Part shown: positions 7,933 through 14,854 of the stretch, piece after piece
Layout: each line of letters opens with the position of its first letter
Numbering within the stretch: position 1 is the stretch's first letter
Source: DASUMF01 sp040510575
GTDB lineage: Bacteria > Actinomycetota > Acidimicrobiia > IMCC26256 > DASPTH01
Assembly (NCBI GenBank): GCA_040510575.1
Contig: JBEVIU010000120.1
Span: forward strand, 1 to 24,574
Direction: 5' to 3'
DNA length: 24,574 nucleotides
The notes under the pieces: model-generated
Told to the model about the DNA's origin: nothing
Databases searched by the model: none
The model's input: the letters and a program-made list of their open reading frames with translations, nothing else
Translations under genes and position numbers: made by a program

Positions 7933-9072
7933 CTACGCGGATCGCTTCGGGCTGAATCCGTCGAGCAGCTGCGCGTTGTCGTGGGAGAAGATCGGCCCGT
8001 CCATGTATCCGGGGCCGATCCACAGGTGCAACATGTTGTCGCTGGCGAGCGGCATCACGCGCCCGCCGGCTGCGGTGCACTCGCTCTCGCTGTACCAGAC
8101 CGCTGAGCCCTCTTCCGACAACGACACGACACTCCCACCCTGGAAGCAGACCGACGCGTGCGCGTGCCAGCTGTCGTAGTTCCCGGTGAACCCTTCGGTG
8201 TCGCCAGCGACGACGTAGCTCACGCCGGCGAACTTGGCATCGGGCCCCTCACCGTCGAAGAGGAGGATGTTGGGGTTCAGCAGGTCGAAGGTTGCCGCGC
8301 CGGAGAAGGCTCCCTTCACGTAGTGGGCACCGATGCCGTACAGGTTCTTGGTGGCTTTGAACCAGCCGTCGCGGGCCGCGTCGGCGCCGGTCGGGTACTT
8401 GTTCGCCCACAGTGCGATCACCTGATCGACCTCGGCCTTGGTCGCGCGCGGCAGCTCGGCGTATGTGATCGTGCTCTCCGCGTGCACGTGACCGGCGGTC
8501 GACGCCGACTCCGACGCCGACGCAGAGTGGGTGTGGCTGTGCGGGATGTCGGAGCTGAGGTGGCTGTGAGCGTCCGTGTCGCCGTGCACGTGCTCCGCAG
8601 TGCTCGGCGCGGCGAGCACCGCGGTCGTCGCGCCGAGGATGCCGATCGGCACGATCACCGCGGCGACCATCACTTCGCGCTTCCAGTGTCGGAGCACGTT
8701 CGGCGCGAAGAGCACCAGGACGGTGCCCAGCACGACGCCGATCTCGAAGACGACGCAGAGCAGGTCGACGGACGATGCCGCCTCGACTCCGCCGTCGCCC
8801 GTCCACGTCGGAAGCCCGACCGTTCGGCTCAGCACCCAAACCCCGATGAACACGACGTTCATCGCCATGACGAAGTACAGCCACAGACGCTTCGGCCACG
8901 CGATGACGACGGCGCTGCTCGCGAGTTGCAGCCAACCCGCCGCTGCGAAAGCGAGGCCGACGCCCAGCGATTCCTGCGCATGCTGCGGCACCATCGCCAG
9001 GTGAATCGCGCCGGCCGCGACCGAGAGCATCGCGACGAACCAGCGCAGCGGCGTGCTCGGATCGTCCTCCAC
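7933..9072 (-). CDS. Unrecognised membrane protein with His-rich linker and C-terminal soluble domain
   Basis: This 379-residue protein matches no family I can name. Five hydrophobic segments (about 11-29, 37-59, 63-82, 102-124, 133-155) are followed by a linker (157-198) with nine histidines in HVH, HSH and HSHTH clusters mixed with Ser/Ala, which looks metal-binding. Residues 200-379 form a soluble domain with GIGAHYVKGAF (247-256), FDLLNPNILLFDG (262-274), WHAHASVCF (302-310) and HLWIGPGYMDGPIFSHDN (349-366); its repeated His and two Cys (309, 332) could be metal or haem ligands. The TM1 pattern AGAIHLAMVPQH resembles other actinobacterial membrane proteins of unknown role. GTG start at 9072 with TAGGGT 8 nt upstream. 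A metal-handling or sensing role is inference. Confidence 0.7.
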   Translation of the reverse strand: MEDDPSTPLRWFVAMLSVAAGAIHLAMVPQHAQESLGVGLAFAAAGWLQLASSAVVIAWPKRLWLYFVMAMNVVFIGVWVLSRTVGLPTWTGDGGVEAASSVDLLCVVFEIGVVLGTVLVLFAPNVLRHWKREVMVAAVIVPIGILGATTAVLAAPSTAEHVHGDTDAHSHLSSDIPHSHTHSASASESASTAGHVHAESTITYAELPRATKAEVDQVIALWANKYPTGADAARDGWFKATKNLYGIGAHYVKGAFSGAATFDLLNPNILLFDGEGPDAKFAGVSYVVAGDTEGFTGNYDSWHAHASVCFQGGSVVSLSEEGSAVWYSESECTAAGGRVMPLASDNMLHLWIGPGYMDGPIFSHDNAQLLDGFSPKRSA

Positions 9073-9080
9073 GAGGGTTG

Positions 9081-9086
9081 ACCCTA
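9081..9086 (-). promoter_or_regulatory. Candidate -10 hexamer TAGGGT, promoter of the His-rich membrane protein
   Basis: TAGGGT on the minus strand ends 8 nt before the GTG start at 9072. It matches TANNNT and would give a nearly leaderless transcript. The first three bases are also the stop codon of the tiny frame 9084-9149. Confidence 0.35.
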
Positions 9087-9149
9087 CGCCGAGGCAGGGA
9101 CGCCGCGTTCGCGTGCGAGCTCCACGAGCCCGCCGTCGGAGGGCATCAT
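9084..9149 (-). CDS. Possible 21-residue small ORF coupled to the ABC permease stop
   Basis: An ATG at 9149 overlaps the permease TGA in an ATGA arrangement and opens a 21-codon frame ending in TAG at 9086-9084. Its third codon positions are almost all G or C, like real genes here, and the peptide (ending ELARERGVPASA) looks protein-like. It could be a translationally coupled small protein, a remnant of an older C-terminus, or chance in GC-rich DNA. There is no family evidence. Confidence 0.2.
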   Translation of the reverse strand: MMPSDGGLVELARERGVPASA

Positions 9150-11593
9150 TCCGCCCGGAGGACTTCCGCAGGACGGAGGCGAGCGGCGCGGGACCCCGGC
9201 AGCGCGGCCAGGAGATTCGCGACCACGAACGCGAGCGGAACGGCCAACAGGAGAGCCGGCAGTGCAGTCGGAGGGACGTACACCATCGGCGTCTGGTCGG
9301 CGACGGCGCGCCACACGAGTCGACCGACGATCACGCCGAGCGGAACGCCCACCAGCAGCCCGATCGCGGCGAGGGTCGTCGCCTGCCAGGCCAAGCACGC
9401 GCGAGCCTGGCGGGTCGTGAGGCCCAACACGCGCAGGACCGCGAGGTCGTGTCGCCGTCGGCGCAACACGGTCGCAGAGACGTGCAAGAGCGCGCCGATC
9501 GCGAGCGCGCCGGCGAACAGGGCGAACATCAGTGGCAACGGTCGCGTGTTGCGCAGGTTCTGCTGATCGGCAGGACCACTCGAGGACTCGATGACGACGT
9601 CGGGGCCGACCGCTCGTTCGACCCGCGCCGTCGTCGCAGCGACCGGGGCGTCGTCGGCAAAGCGCGCCACAATCCCGCCCATGTCGAACAGCAACTCCTC
9701 CAGCTCCTGCTGTGTCGGTCGTGCTTCGAGGCCCAGCTCCTCGCCGAGCGCAGCACGTTGCCCGTCGGGAGTGGCGCGAGCGAGGTCCTCCGGCAGCATC
9801 CATCCGCCCTGGTCGAACGACGAGTGAGGCGTCGTCGGGAGCAGCACCAGGCCGACCACACGGAAGCGTCCGCCGGATCCGATCTCGACGTCGTCGCCGA
9901 TGCTCACGCCGAAGGCGTCGGCCGAATCGGGCCCGAGCGCGACCTCGCCGCGTGCAGGCGCTCGGCCGTCGAGCAACACGAACTGCACCGAACCCTTGAC
10001 GTCGTCGACGCCGTAGAACGGTGTGACGATGTCACCGACCGGCAGCGAGACGCGCGCCACGCGAGCGACATCATCGACGCCGCGCACCTCGGCCATGCGC
10101 TCCGGCGCGGCGCGGAAGTCGTCGGTGACCGCGTTGGCGACGTACGCCTCCACGTCCCACACTGCGCCGAACCGCTCCGGATGGGTGGTGGCATCCGAGA
10201 TCCCCGCCGCGAGCGTGAGGGCACCAATCACGCCGAGCACACCGACGATCGCGCCGATCACGGCTGGACGAGTGGGGAGCGCCCGTTGACCACGCCCCGG
10301 ATCCAGAGCCAGCCCGATGCCGGTCGACACCGTCACCGGCAGCCCGAGCTGCGCCACGCGCGACGAGATGCCGGCGCGGTTGGGTGCGGTTTCGTCGACG
10401 ACCGTGTGCGCGGCGCGCCACGCGGACCACGCCACGGCTGCGCCGAGCACGATCACGGTCAGCGCGGCGCCCGCCACGATCACCGGTAGGTCGACGTGCC
10501 ACCCGAGATCGGGGTCGATCCGACGGCCGAGCCCGATGGGGAAGCGTTCGGACAGGACGATCGCAACGACGACGGTCACGGCCGCCGCGACCATCACCGA
10601 GACGACGTGCGGGAGCGCGAGCGCGAGGGCGCGGTCGCTCCGCGAGAAGCCCAACGCGGCAAGCGTCGGCACGTCGTCGCCTGCGGCACGCACCGAGCGG
10701 GTGAGTGTCTGACCGAGGATCACGAGCCCGGCGAGGACGACGGCGAGGGCGAACAGTTGGAGTCCCGAGCGCTCCAGGTCGGTCGCGTGCGTCACGCGCT
10801 TCCCCGCCGCCGTGAGGTCGTAGACCGGCACGCCGCGCCCGGGATAGCGGCGGGCGACCTCGGCTTCGAGACGCGGCAGGTCACGCGCCGGATCCTTGAG
10901 CTTGACCATCAGGTTGCTGAACACCGCGAGCCCCGCCCCGTAGCGCTCCCGGAACGCGGGGCCCACGTAGATGTCGCCGTCACTCGGGATGGCCGCGAGG
11001 TTGAACGGCGAATCCATGACGCCGACGATCTCGAACTTCACCTCAGGGCCTTCGGGCTCGTCGGCGCGTTCCGCGAGCAGCTGCTCCTGGGTGAGGAGAT
11101 GCATCCGGACGACATCACCCGGCCCGAAGCCGGCGAGCAGGCTGCCGGCACTCGGACGCGAGATCACGACCTCATCGGGCGCGTCGCGGCGTGGCGCGCG
11201 ACCCTCCACGATGCGCGGGGTGTCGACGCCGTCGAGCCAGTCGCCGAAGCTCGAGAGGAATCCGCTCGCTTCCCCGAGCTCGCTGGACGCATAGAACAGC
11301 CCGAAGGCGCCGACCCGCTCGACGTACGGCAACTCGGCGAACGCCTCGTAGCCCAATTCGTCGTCGGTGTAGATGCCGGCCTGACTCGTGAAGACGATTG
11401 CGTCGGATGCCTGGGTGGCGTCCCTCAGGCGATCCCACGCGGTGTCGGTGCGGCGCGCCCCGGCGAACGCGGCGGTCGCGAGCCCTGCGGTGATGCCGGC
11501 GATGAGTCCGAGCGCCACCAGCGCCAGCCGTCGATGGCGGACGTCGGCGCCCGCCCACATGCGAGCAGCCGAGCGCCCCCCGGACCGGTCCAT
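9146..11593 (-). CDS. FtsX/MacB-type ABC transporter permease (no adjacent ATPase)
   Basis: This 815-residue membrane protein has the duplicated FtsX/MacB permease layout. One N-terminal helix (about 23-45) precedes a large extracytoplasmic region. A three-helix FtsX core follows (starting near LQLFALAVVLAGLVIL), then another single helix (PAVIGAIVGVLGVIGALTLA), a second extracytoplasmic region and a second three-helix core near the C-terminus, which ends RLRPAEVLRAE. The RPAEVLR ending is typical of this family. Such permeases work with a LolD/MacB-like ATPase in lipoprotein or lipid release, peptide export or envelope signalling. None is encoded on either side here, so the ATPase must come from elsewhere or the partner gene has been lost. 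Start ATG 11593 is preceded by TAGGGT. Confidence 0.85.
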   Translation of the reverse strand: MDRSGGRSAARMWAGADVRHRRLALVALGLIAGITAGLATAAFAGARRTDTAWDRLRDATQASDAIVFTSQAGIYTDDELGYEAFAELPYVERVGAFGLFYASSELGEASGFLSSFGDWLDGVDTPRIVEGRAPRRDAPDEVVISRPSAGSLLAGFGPGDVVRMHLLTQEQLLAERADEPEGPEVKFEIVGVMDSPFNLAAIPSDGDIYVGPAFRERYGAGLAVFSNLMVKLKDPARDLPRLEAEVARRYPGRGVPVYDLTAAGKRVTHATDLERSGLQLFALAVVLAGLVILGQTLTRSVRAAGDDVPTLAALGFSRSDRALALALPHVVSVMVAAAVTVVVAIVLSERFPIGLGRRIDPDLGWHVDLPVIVAGAALTVIVLGAAVAWSAWRAAHTVVDETAPNRAGISSRVAQLGLPVTVSTGIGLALDPGRGQRALPTRPAVIGAIVGVLGVIGALTLAAGISDATTHPERFGAVWDVEAYVANAVTDDFRAAPERMAEVRGVDDVARVARVSLPVGDIVTPFYGVDDVKGSVQFVLLDGRAPARGEVALGPDSADAFGVSIGDDVEIGSGGRFRVVGLVLLPTTPHSSFDQGGWMLPEDLARATPDGQRAALGEELGLEARPTQQELEELLFDMGGIVARFADDAPVAATTARVERAVGPDVVIESSSGPADQQNLRNTRPLPLMFALFAGALAIGALLHVSATVLRRRRHDLAVLRVLGLTTRQARACLAWQATTLAAIGLLVGVPLGVIVGRLVWRAVADQTPMVYVPPTALPALLLAVPLAFVVANLLAALPGSRAARLRPAEVLRAE

Positions 11594-11599
11594 GCCTGG

Positions 11600-11605
11600 A
11601 CCCTA
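11600..11605 (-). promoter_or_regulatory. Candidate -10 hexamer TAGGGT, ABC permease promoter
   Basis: TAGGGT on the minus strand ends 6 nt before the ATG at 11593, so transcription would begin at the start codon. The same hexamer precedes the downstream His-rich membrane protein gene. The 86-bp gap (11594-11679) also holds a short hairpin GAACC-AGG-GGTTC (11636-11648) and a GTGTGA/TCACAC inverted pair (11632-11637 and 11665-11670), which may belong to the end of the ferritin-like transcript. Confidence 0.35.
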
Positions 11606-11679
11606 CGAAGTCGGGACCCGACCGGGGAAGTGTGTGAACCAGGGGTTCCAGGGTGGTGCTGACCTCACACGAGCCTGCG

Positions 11680-12798
11680 TCAGGTCCCCACCGTCATCGA
11701 ACGGTCCTTCGCGACCTCGTCGAGGTCGGCGTACTCTTCACCGGTGTCGGCCCAGTCCTCGAACTGGATCACGCCGAGCTCGGTGAAGCGCTCGCGCAAC
11801 CAGCCGTCGCCGGCGTCGAGGAGGCCGAGCTTCTTGCAGTTCGGCACGATCTTCGAGAACAGCATCGACTGGAAGATCGGGCGCTCAGGCGACTGTTGCA
11901 TGGCCTTCACCGCTTCCTTCACGTCGACGCCGAGCCGCTCCCACGTCTCCTGCTGCATGAACCGGTCGCGCATGCGCACCGCCGCCTCGAACGCGAACTC
12001 CTGACGTTCGCGGATCTCCGCGCCCGAGAGCTGTTGGTAGAACTCCTGGAGCGAGAGCACACCGAACGCCACGTGACGCGCTTCGTCGCTCATCACGTAG
12101 CGGAGCATCTTCTTCAGCAGCGGCTCGGTGGTCATCTGGTGCAGGAACCCGAACGCCGCGAGCGCGAGTCCTTCCACCATGATCTGCATCCCGAGGTAGG
12201 TCATGTCCCACCGCGAGTCAGCGATGATGTCATCGAGCAGCATCTTGAGGTGCGCGTTGATCGGGTAGTGCCCCGAGAGCTTCGTGTCGAGGTAGCGGGC
12301 GAACACCTCGACGTGCCGCGCCTCGTCCATCACCTGCGTCGCCGCGTAGTACTTCGCGTCGATCCAGGGCACCGTCTCGACGATCTGGGCCGTGCAGATC
12401 AGCGCCCCCTGCTCACCGTGCATGAACTGCGACAGCGTCCAGGCCTGGCTCTCGACGCCGAACTTGATCCACTCCTTGTCGCCCCACTTCTCGAACGGGG
12501 TACCGGTGTGGTCGGCGTGGCGGTCGAAGCCGTTCTGGTTCTGGTTGTTCTCCGCCACCTTCTCCGGGTCGACGTCGATGTCCCACGGCAGGTCGTTGGC
12601 GTTCCACATCGACGTCTTTGCCTTCTCGTAGAGCTTCGCGAGCGCGGGTCGGCTGCGCTCGTAGTCCCACGTGAAGATGGCGTCGGCCTCGGCACGCACC
12701 GTGTGCGCGATCTCGTCGACGTCGGTGTTCGTGATCGCGAGGATCTCGTCGAGGTCGTCGATGTCGGCCCTGCCGATGAGGTGCGTGTGGTCAGCCAT
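11680..12798 (-). CDS. Ferritin-like diiron carboxylate protein (R2/desaturase-type oxidoreductase)
   Basis: This 372-residue soluble protein carries two copies of a diiron-ligand pattern. E129 (MHGEQ) is followed 30 residues later by DEARH (E159, H162); E209 (MVEG) is followed 30 residues later by DEARH (E239, H242). The paired DEXRH motifs are seen in soluble acyl-ACP desaturases and in R2-like and AurF-like oxygenases, so an O2-activating oxidase, oxygenase or desaturase is likely. The substrate is unknown. The start ATG at 12798 overlaps the end of the upstream tetR gene by 8 bp, so the regulator and this enzyme are almost certainly co-expressed and co-regulated. A longer upstream frame exists, but the homology-like region begins at this ATG. 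Confidence 0.8.
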   Translation of the reverse strand: MADHTHLIGRADIDDLDEILAITNTDVDEIAHTVRAEADAIFTWDYERSRPALAKLYEKAKTSMWNANDLPWDIDVDPEKVAENNQNQNGFDRHADHTGTPFEKWGDKEWIKFGVESQAWTLSQFMHGEQGALICTAQIVETVPWIDAKYYAATQVMDEARHVEVFARYLDTKLSGHYPINAHLKMLLDDIIADSRWDMTYLGMQIMVEGLALAAFGFLHQMTTEPLLKKMLRYVMSDEARHVAFGVLSLQEFYQQLSGAEIRERQEFAFEAAVRMRDRFMQQETWERLGVDVKEAVKAMQQSPERPIFQSMLFSKIVPNCKKLGLLDAGDGWLRERFTELGVIQFEDWADTGEEYADLDEVAKDRSMTVGT

Positions 12799-13411
12799 CG
12801 TGAACTCCCAGTCCGGGGACCACGAGCGCTCGGAAGAACTCGCGGGCAGTTGGTGCGTCGGTGAGATCGATCGTGGGTTCTGGCATGAGCACGTACGAGC
12901 GCAGGACGCGCGCGATCCACTCCCCCGCGCGCGCGGCCTCCGGCTCAGGGAGCCACCGGGTGAACGCGGGCGCGAGCGCGTCGCCGACCCACACCAGCAC
13001 GCGATCGCCCTCGGCGAACGTGAGGTGCGACACGATGGACTCGGGCTCGTGCGCGAGGAGGAACGACAACGCCGCGTGACCGTCGAGATCCCGCGCCGCC
13101 TGCAGCGACACCGCGACGATCGCATCCCCGAGCGACGGCTCGACGAGCCCCGCGTCGACGGCCGCGGTGGTCACGCGGGTGATCTCGACGTCGACGGTGA
13201 GCCGGACGATCGCGGCCTTGGAGTCGAAGTAGCGGTAGAGCGTGGCCCTCGAGCACCCGGCCTCACGCGCCAGGTCGTCGATCGTCGTCTTGGCGAGACC
13301 GAAGCGAGCGACGCAGGTGAGCAGCGCAGCCGTGGCGCGGGCTTCGACGGTACCGCTGGTCAGGGTGCCACTGGCCTGAATGCCGGTGTGCTGCAGGTCG
13401 AGCGTGGTCAT
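12791..13411 (-). CDS. TetR-family transcriptional regulator (first of pair, next to diiron gene)
   Basis: This 206-residue protein has a TetR N-terminal helix-turn-helix at about 41-62 (KTTIDDLAREAGCSRATLYRYF), followed by a ligand-binding region with no recognisable ligand. The ATG at 13411 is preceded by TCGACA-N18-TATCGT, a good promoter match. A TGAGAC/GTCTCA inverted repeat lies across that promoter, so autorepression is plausible. The 3' end overlaps the ferritin-like gene by 8 bp, which makes that gene its most likely target. Its HTH closely resembles that of the neighbouring TetR, suggesting tandem duplication. Confidence 0.85.
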   Translation of the reverse strand: MTTLDLQHTGIQASGTLTSGTVEARATAALLTCVARFGLAKTTIDDLAREAGCSRATLYRYFDSKAAIVRLTVDVEITRVTTAAVDAGLVEPSLGDAIVAVSLQAARDLDGHAALSFLLAHEPESIVSHLTFAEGDRVLVWVGDALAPAFTRWLPEPEAARAGEWIARVLRSYVLMPEPTIDLTDAPTAREFFRALVVPGLGVHDG

Positions 13412-13415
13412 TCCG

Positions 13416-13442
13416 TGAGACGATACACCTGTTTTTGTCTCA
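13416..13442. promoter_or_regulatory. Candidate TetR operator, inverted repeat TGAGAC-N15-GTCTCA
   Basis: A perfect 6-bp inverted repeat with a 15-bp spacer lies between the two tetR genes. It overlaps the tetR2 stop codon, the spacer between the -35 and -10 elements, and the -10 of the tetR1 promoter. Its size (27 bp) and position fit TetR-family autorepression. It does not look like an intrinsic terminator: in the direction of transcription the run inside it is A, not T, and it is in the loop. Confidence 0.45.
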
Positions 13443-13449
13443 TTGTCGA
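13420..13449 (-). promoter_or_regulatory. Candidate promoter of the tetR / diiron gene pair
   Basis: On the minus strand, TCGACA (13449-13444, five of six matches to TTGACA) and TATCGT (13425-13420, TANNNT) are 18 bp apart. The -10 ends 8 nt before the tetR ATG at 13411. This is the best two-part promoter match that I found in the window. Confidence 0.45.
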
Positions 13450-14030
13450 GCAGGCACGAGGAGCCCGCCGAGCAACTCGCGCCGCACGAGCCGGTGCACC
13501 TCGACGGGATCGTCGAGGTCGTGGCGCCCGGGCGACGCCACCAGCGACAACGCCATGCGGGCCACGTACTCCGCAGCCCGGGGCAGGTCGGCATCGGTGC
13601 GCACGACACCCCGCTCCTGGTCGCGCTCGAGCATCGGGAGGAAGTAGGCGGCGATGTACTCGATGAGCCGGTGCTGCTCGACGGTGATGAGCGGGATGAG
13701 CCGGTCGGGTTCCGTCTCGAGCACCTTCTGCAGCACGTCGTGGTGGACGAGCTCGTCGCGTGCGAGGGGGATGGCTCGTTCGAGGAACTCGGCGAAGTCC
13801 GACGCGTGCCCGAGCTCCTCACCGAGGTGCGCGAAGAAGCGGGTCATCTCCCAGCCCACGGTCTCGCGGAGCAGCTCGTCGCGCCCACCGGGAAACTGCC
13901 GGTAGACGGTGGCGCGCGACACGCCTGCGGCACGCGCGGCGTCGTCCATCGTGGTCTTGGCGAGGCCGAGCCGCGCGATGCACGAGTACGTGCCGCGGAA
14001 CACCTGGTCGCGCGAGCTCTCCGGCGACAA
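13440..14030 (-). CDS. TetR-family transcriptional regulator (second of pair, downstream of dapB)
   Basis: This protein of about 196 residues has a TetR HTH at 25-46 (KTTMDDAARAAGVSRATVYRQF) and a helical effector domain rich in charged residues. No ATG suits the family alignment. The TTG at 14030, only 2 nt after the dapB stop and preceded by GGGG, gives a normal-length N-terminus; a GTG at 14003 is the alternative. Gene order suggests readthrough from dapB. The HTH shares the LAKTT(I/M)DD-ARxAG-SRAT-YR pattern with the next TetR. The effector is unknown. Confidence 0.8.
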   Translation of the reverse strand: MSPESSRDQVFRGTYSCIARLGLAKTTMDDAARAAGVSRATVYRQFPGGRDELLRETVGWEMTRFFAHLGEELGHASDFAEFLERAIPLARDELVHHDVLQKVLETEPDRLIPLITVEQHRLIEYIAAYFLPMLERDQERGVVRTDADLPRAAEYVARMALSLVASPGRHDLDDPVEVHRLVRRELLGGLLVPARQ

Positions 14031-14032
14031 GC

Positions 14033-14842
14033 TCAGAGCCCCAGCAGGGGATCCAGACCGAACGTGAGCCCGGGTCGCTCGCGCACACCGCGGATGGCGA
14101 GCAGCACGCCCGGCATGAAGCACGACGTGCGGTCGTACGAGTCGTGGCGGATCGACAACGACTGGCCGTCCTTGCCGAGCAGCACCTCCTGGTGAGCGAT
14201 CAGCCCACGCAGGCGCACCGAATGGATCGGGATGTCGGCCGCACCCTTCGCGCCGCGGGCGCCGGCGAGCGTGAGCTTCGTGGTGGGGTCGGGATCCCAT
14301 TCGCTCGACGCGGCAGCCATGCGCTCGGCCGTGTTGATGGCGGTGCCCGACGGCGCGTCGACCTTGCCGCCGTGATGCAGCTCGATGATCTCGGCGCTGT
14401 CGAAGTAGGGAGCGGCCATCTCGGCGAAGCGCATCATCAGCACCGCGCCGATGGCGAAGTTCGGTGCGATGACCGCGTTGGCCTCGGACTCGTCGAAGCG
14501 CTTCGCGAGTTGCTCGATCTCCGATGCCTCGAACCCACTCGTACCGACGACTGCGTGCACCGCGTTGGTCGCGCACCATTCCAGGTTCTCGCGCGCGGCC
14601 CGGAGCACGGTGAAGTCGACCGCCACCTCCGCGCCTGCCTCGAGCAACGCATCGGCGGTGCGGGCGACGTTGAGGCCGGCACCGCGCACGCCGAGCTGGC
14701 GAAGGTCGATCCCGACCTGCTGGGGATCCACGGCTGCGACCAGCTCGAGCTCGGGATCGTCGAGCACGGCCTGGCACACCGTGGTGCCCATGCGGCCCCC
14801 CGCGCCAAGCACACCGACGCGAATCCTCGGCGATCCGATCAT
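14033..14842 (-). CDS. dapB: 4-hydroxy-tetrahydrodipicolinate reductase
   Basis: This 269-residue cytoplasmic enzyme catalyses the NAD(P)H-dependent reduction step to tetrahydrodipicolinate in the diaminopimelate/lysine pathway, feeding peptidoglycan and lysine synthesis. Visible features are the nucleotide-binding GAGGRMG (13-19), APNFAIGA (126-133), and the catalytic block ELHHGGKVDAPSGTA (154-168) with H156, H157 and K160. Length is normal for the family. The start lies 9 bp after the M16 peptidase stop. TAGATT, using that stop's TAG, lies 6 nt before the ATG, so dapB may also have its own leaderless promoter. Confidence 0.95.
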   Translation of the reverse strand: MIGSPRIRVGVLGAGGRMGTTVCQAVLDDPELELVAAVDPQQVGIDLRQLGVRGAGLNVARTADALLEAGAEVAVDFTVLRAARENLEWCATNAVHAVVGTSGFEASEIEQLAKRFDESEANAVIAPNFAIGAVLMMRFAEMAAPYFDSAEIIELHHGGKVDAPSGTAINTAERMAAASSEWDPDPTTKLTLAGARGAKGAADIPIHSVRLRGLIAHQEVLLGKDGQSLSIRHDSYDRTSCFMPGVLLAIRGVRERPGLTFGLDPLLGL

Positions 14843-14848
14843 GTGTGA

Positions 14849-14854
14849 AATCTA
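14849..14854 (-). promoter_or_regulatory. Candidate -10 hexamer TAGATT, dapB promoter
   Basis: TAGATT on the minus strand ends 6 nt before the dapB ATG (14842). Its TAG is at the same time the stop codon of the M16 peptidase gene. It would allow dapB to be transcribed independently of the large upstream operon. Confidence 0.35.

Noticed and set aside
12799..13125. N-terminal extension of the ferritin-like gene
   Set aside because: The extension is Ser/Arg-rich and overlaps the tetR gene in another frame. The ATG at 12798 gives a clean protein and an 8-bp overlap.
13431..13442. T-run next to GTCTCA as a terminator for a plus-strand transcript
   Set aside because: No plus-strand gene precedes it, and the T-run lies inside the loop of the inverted repeat rather than after the stem.
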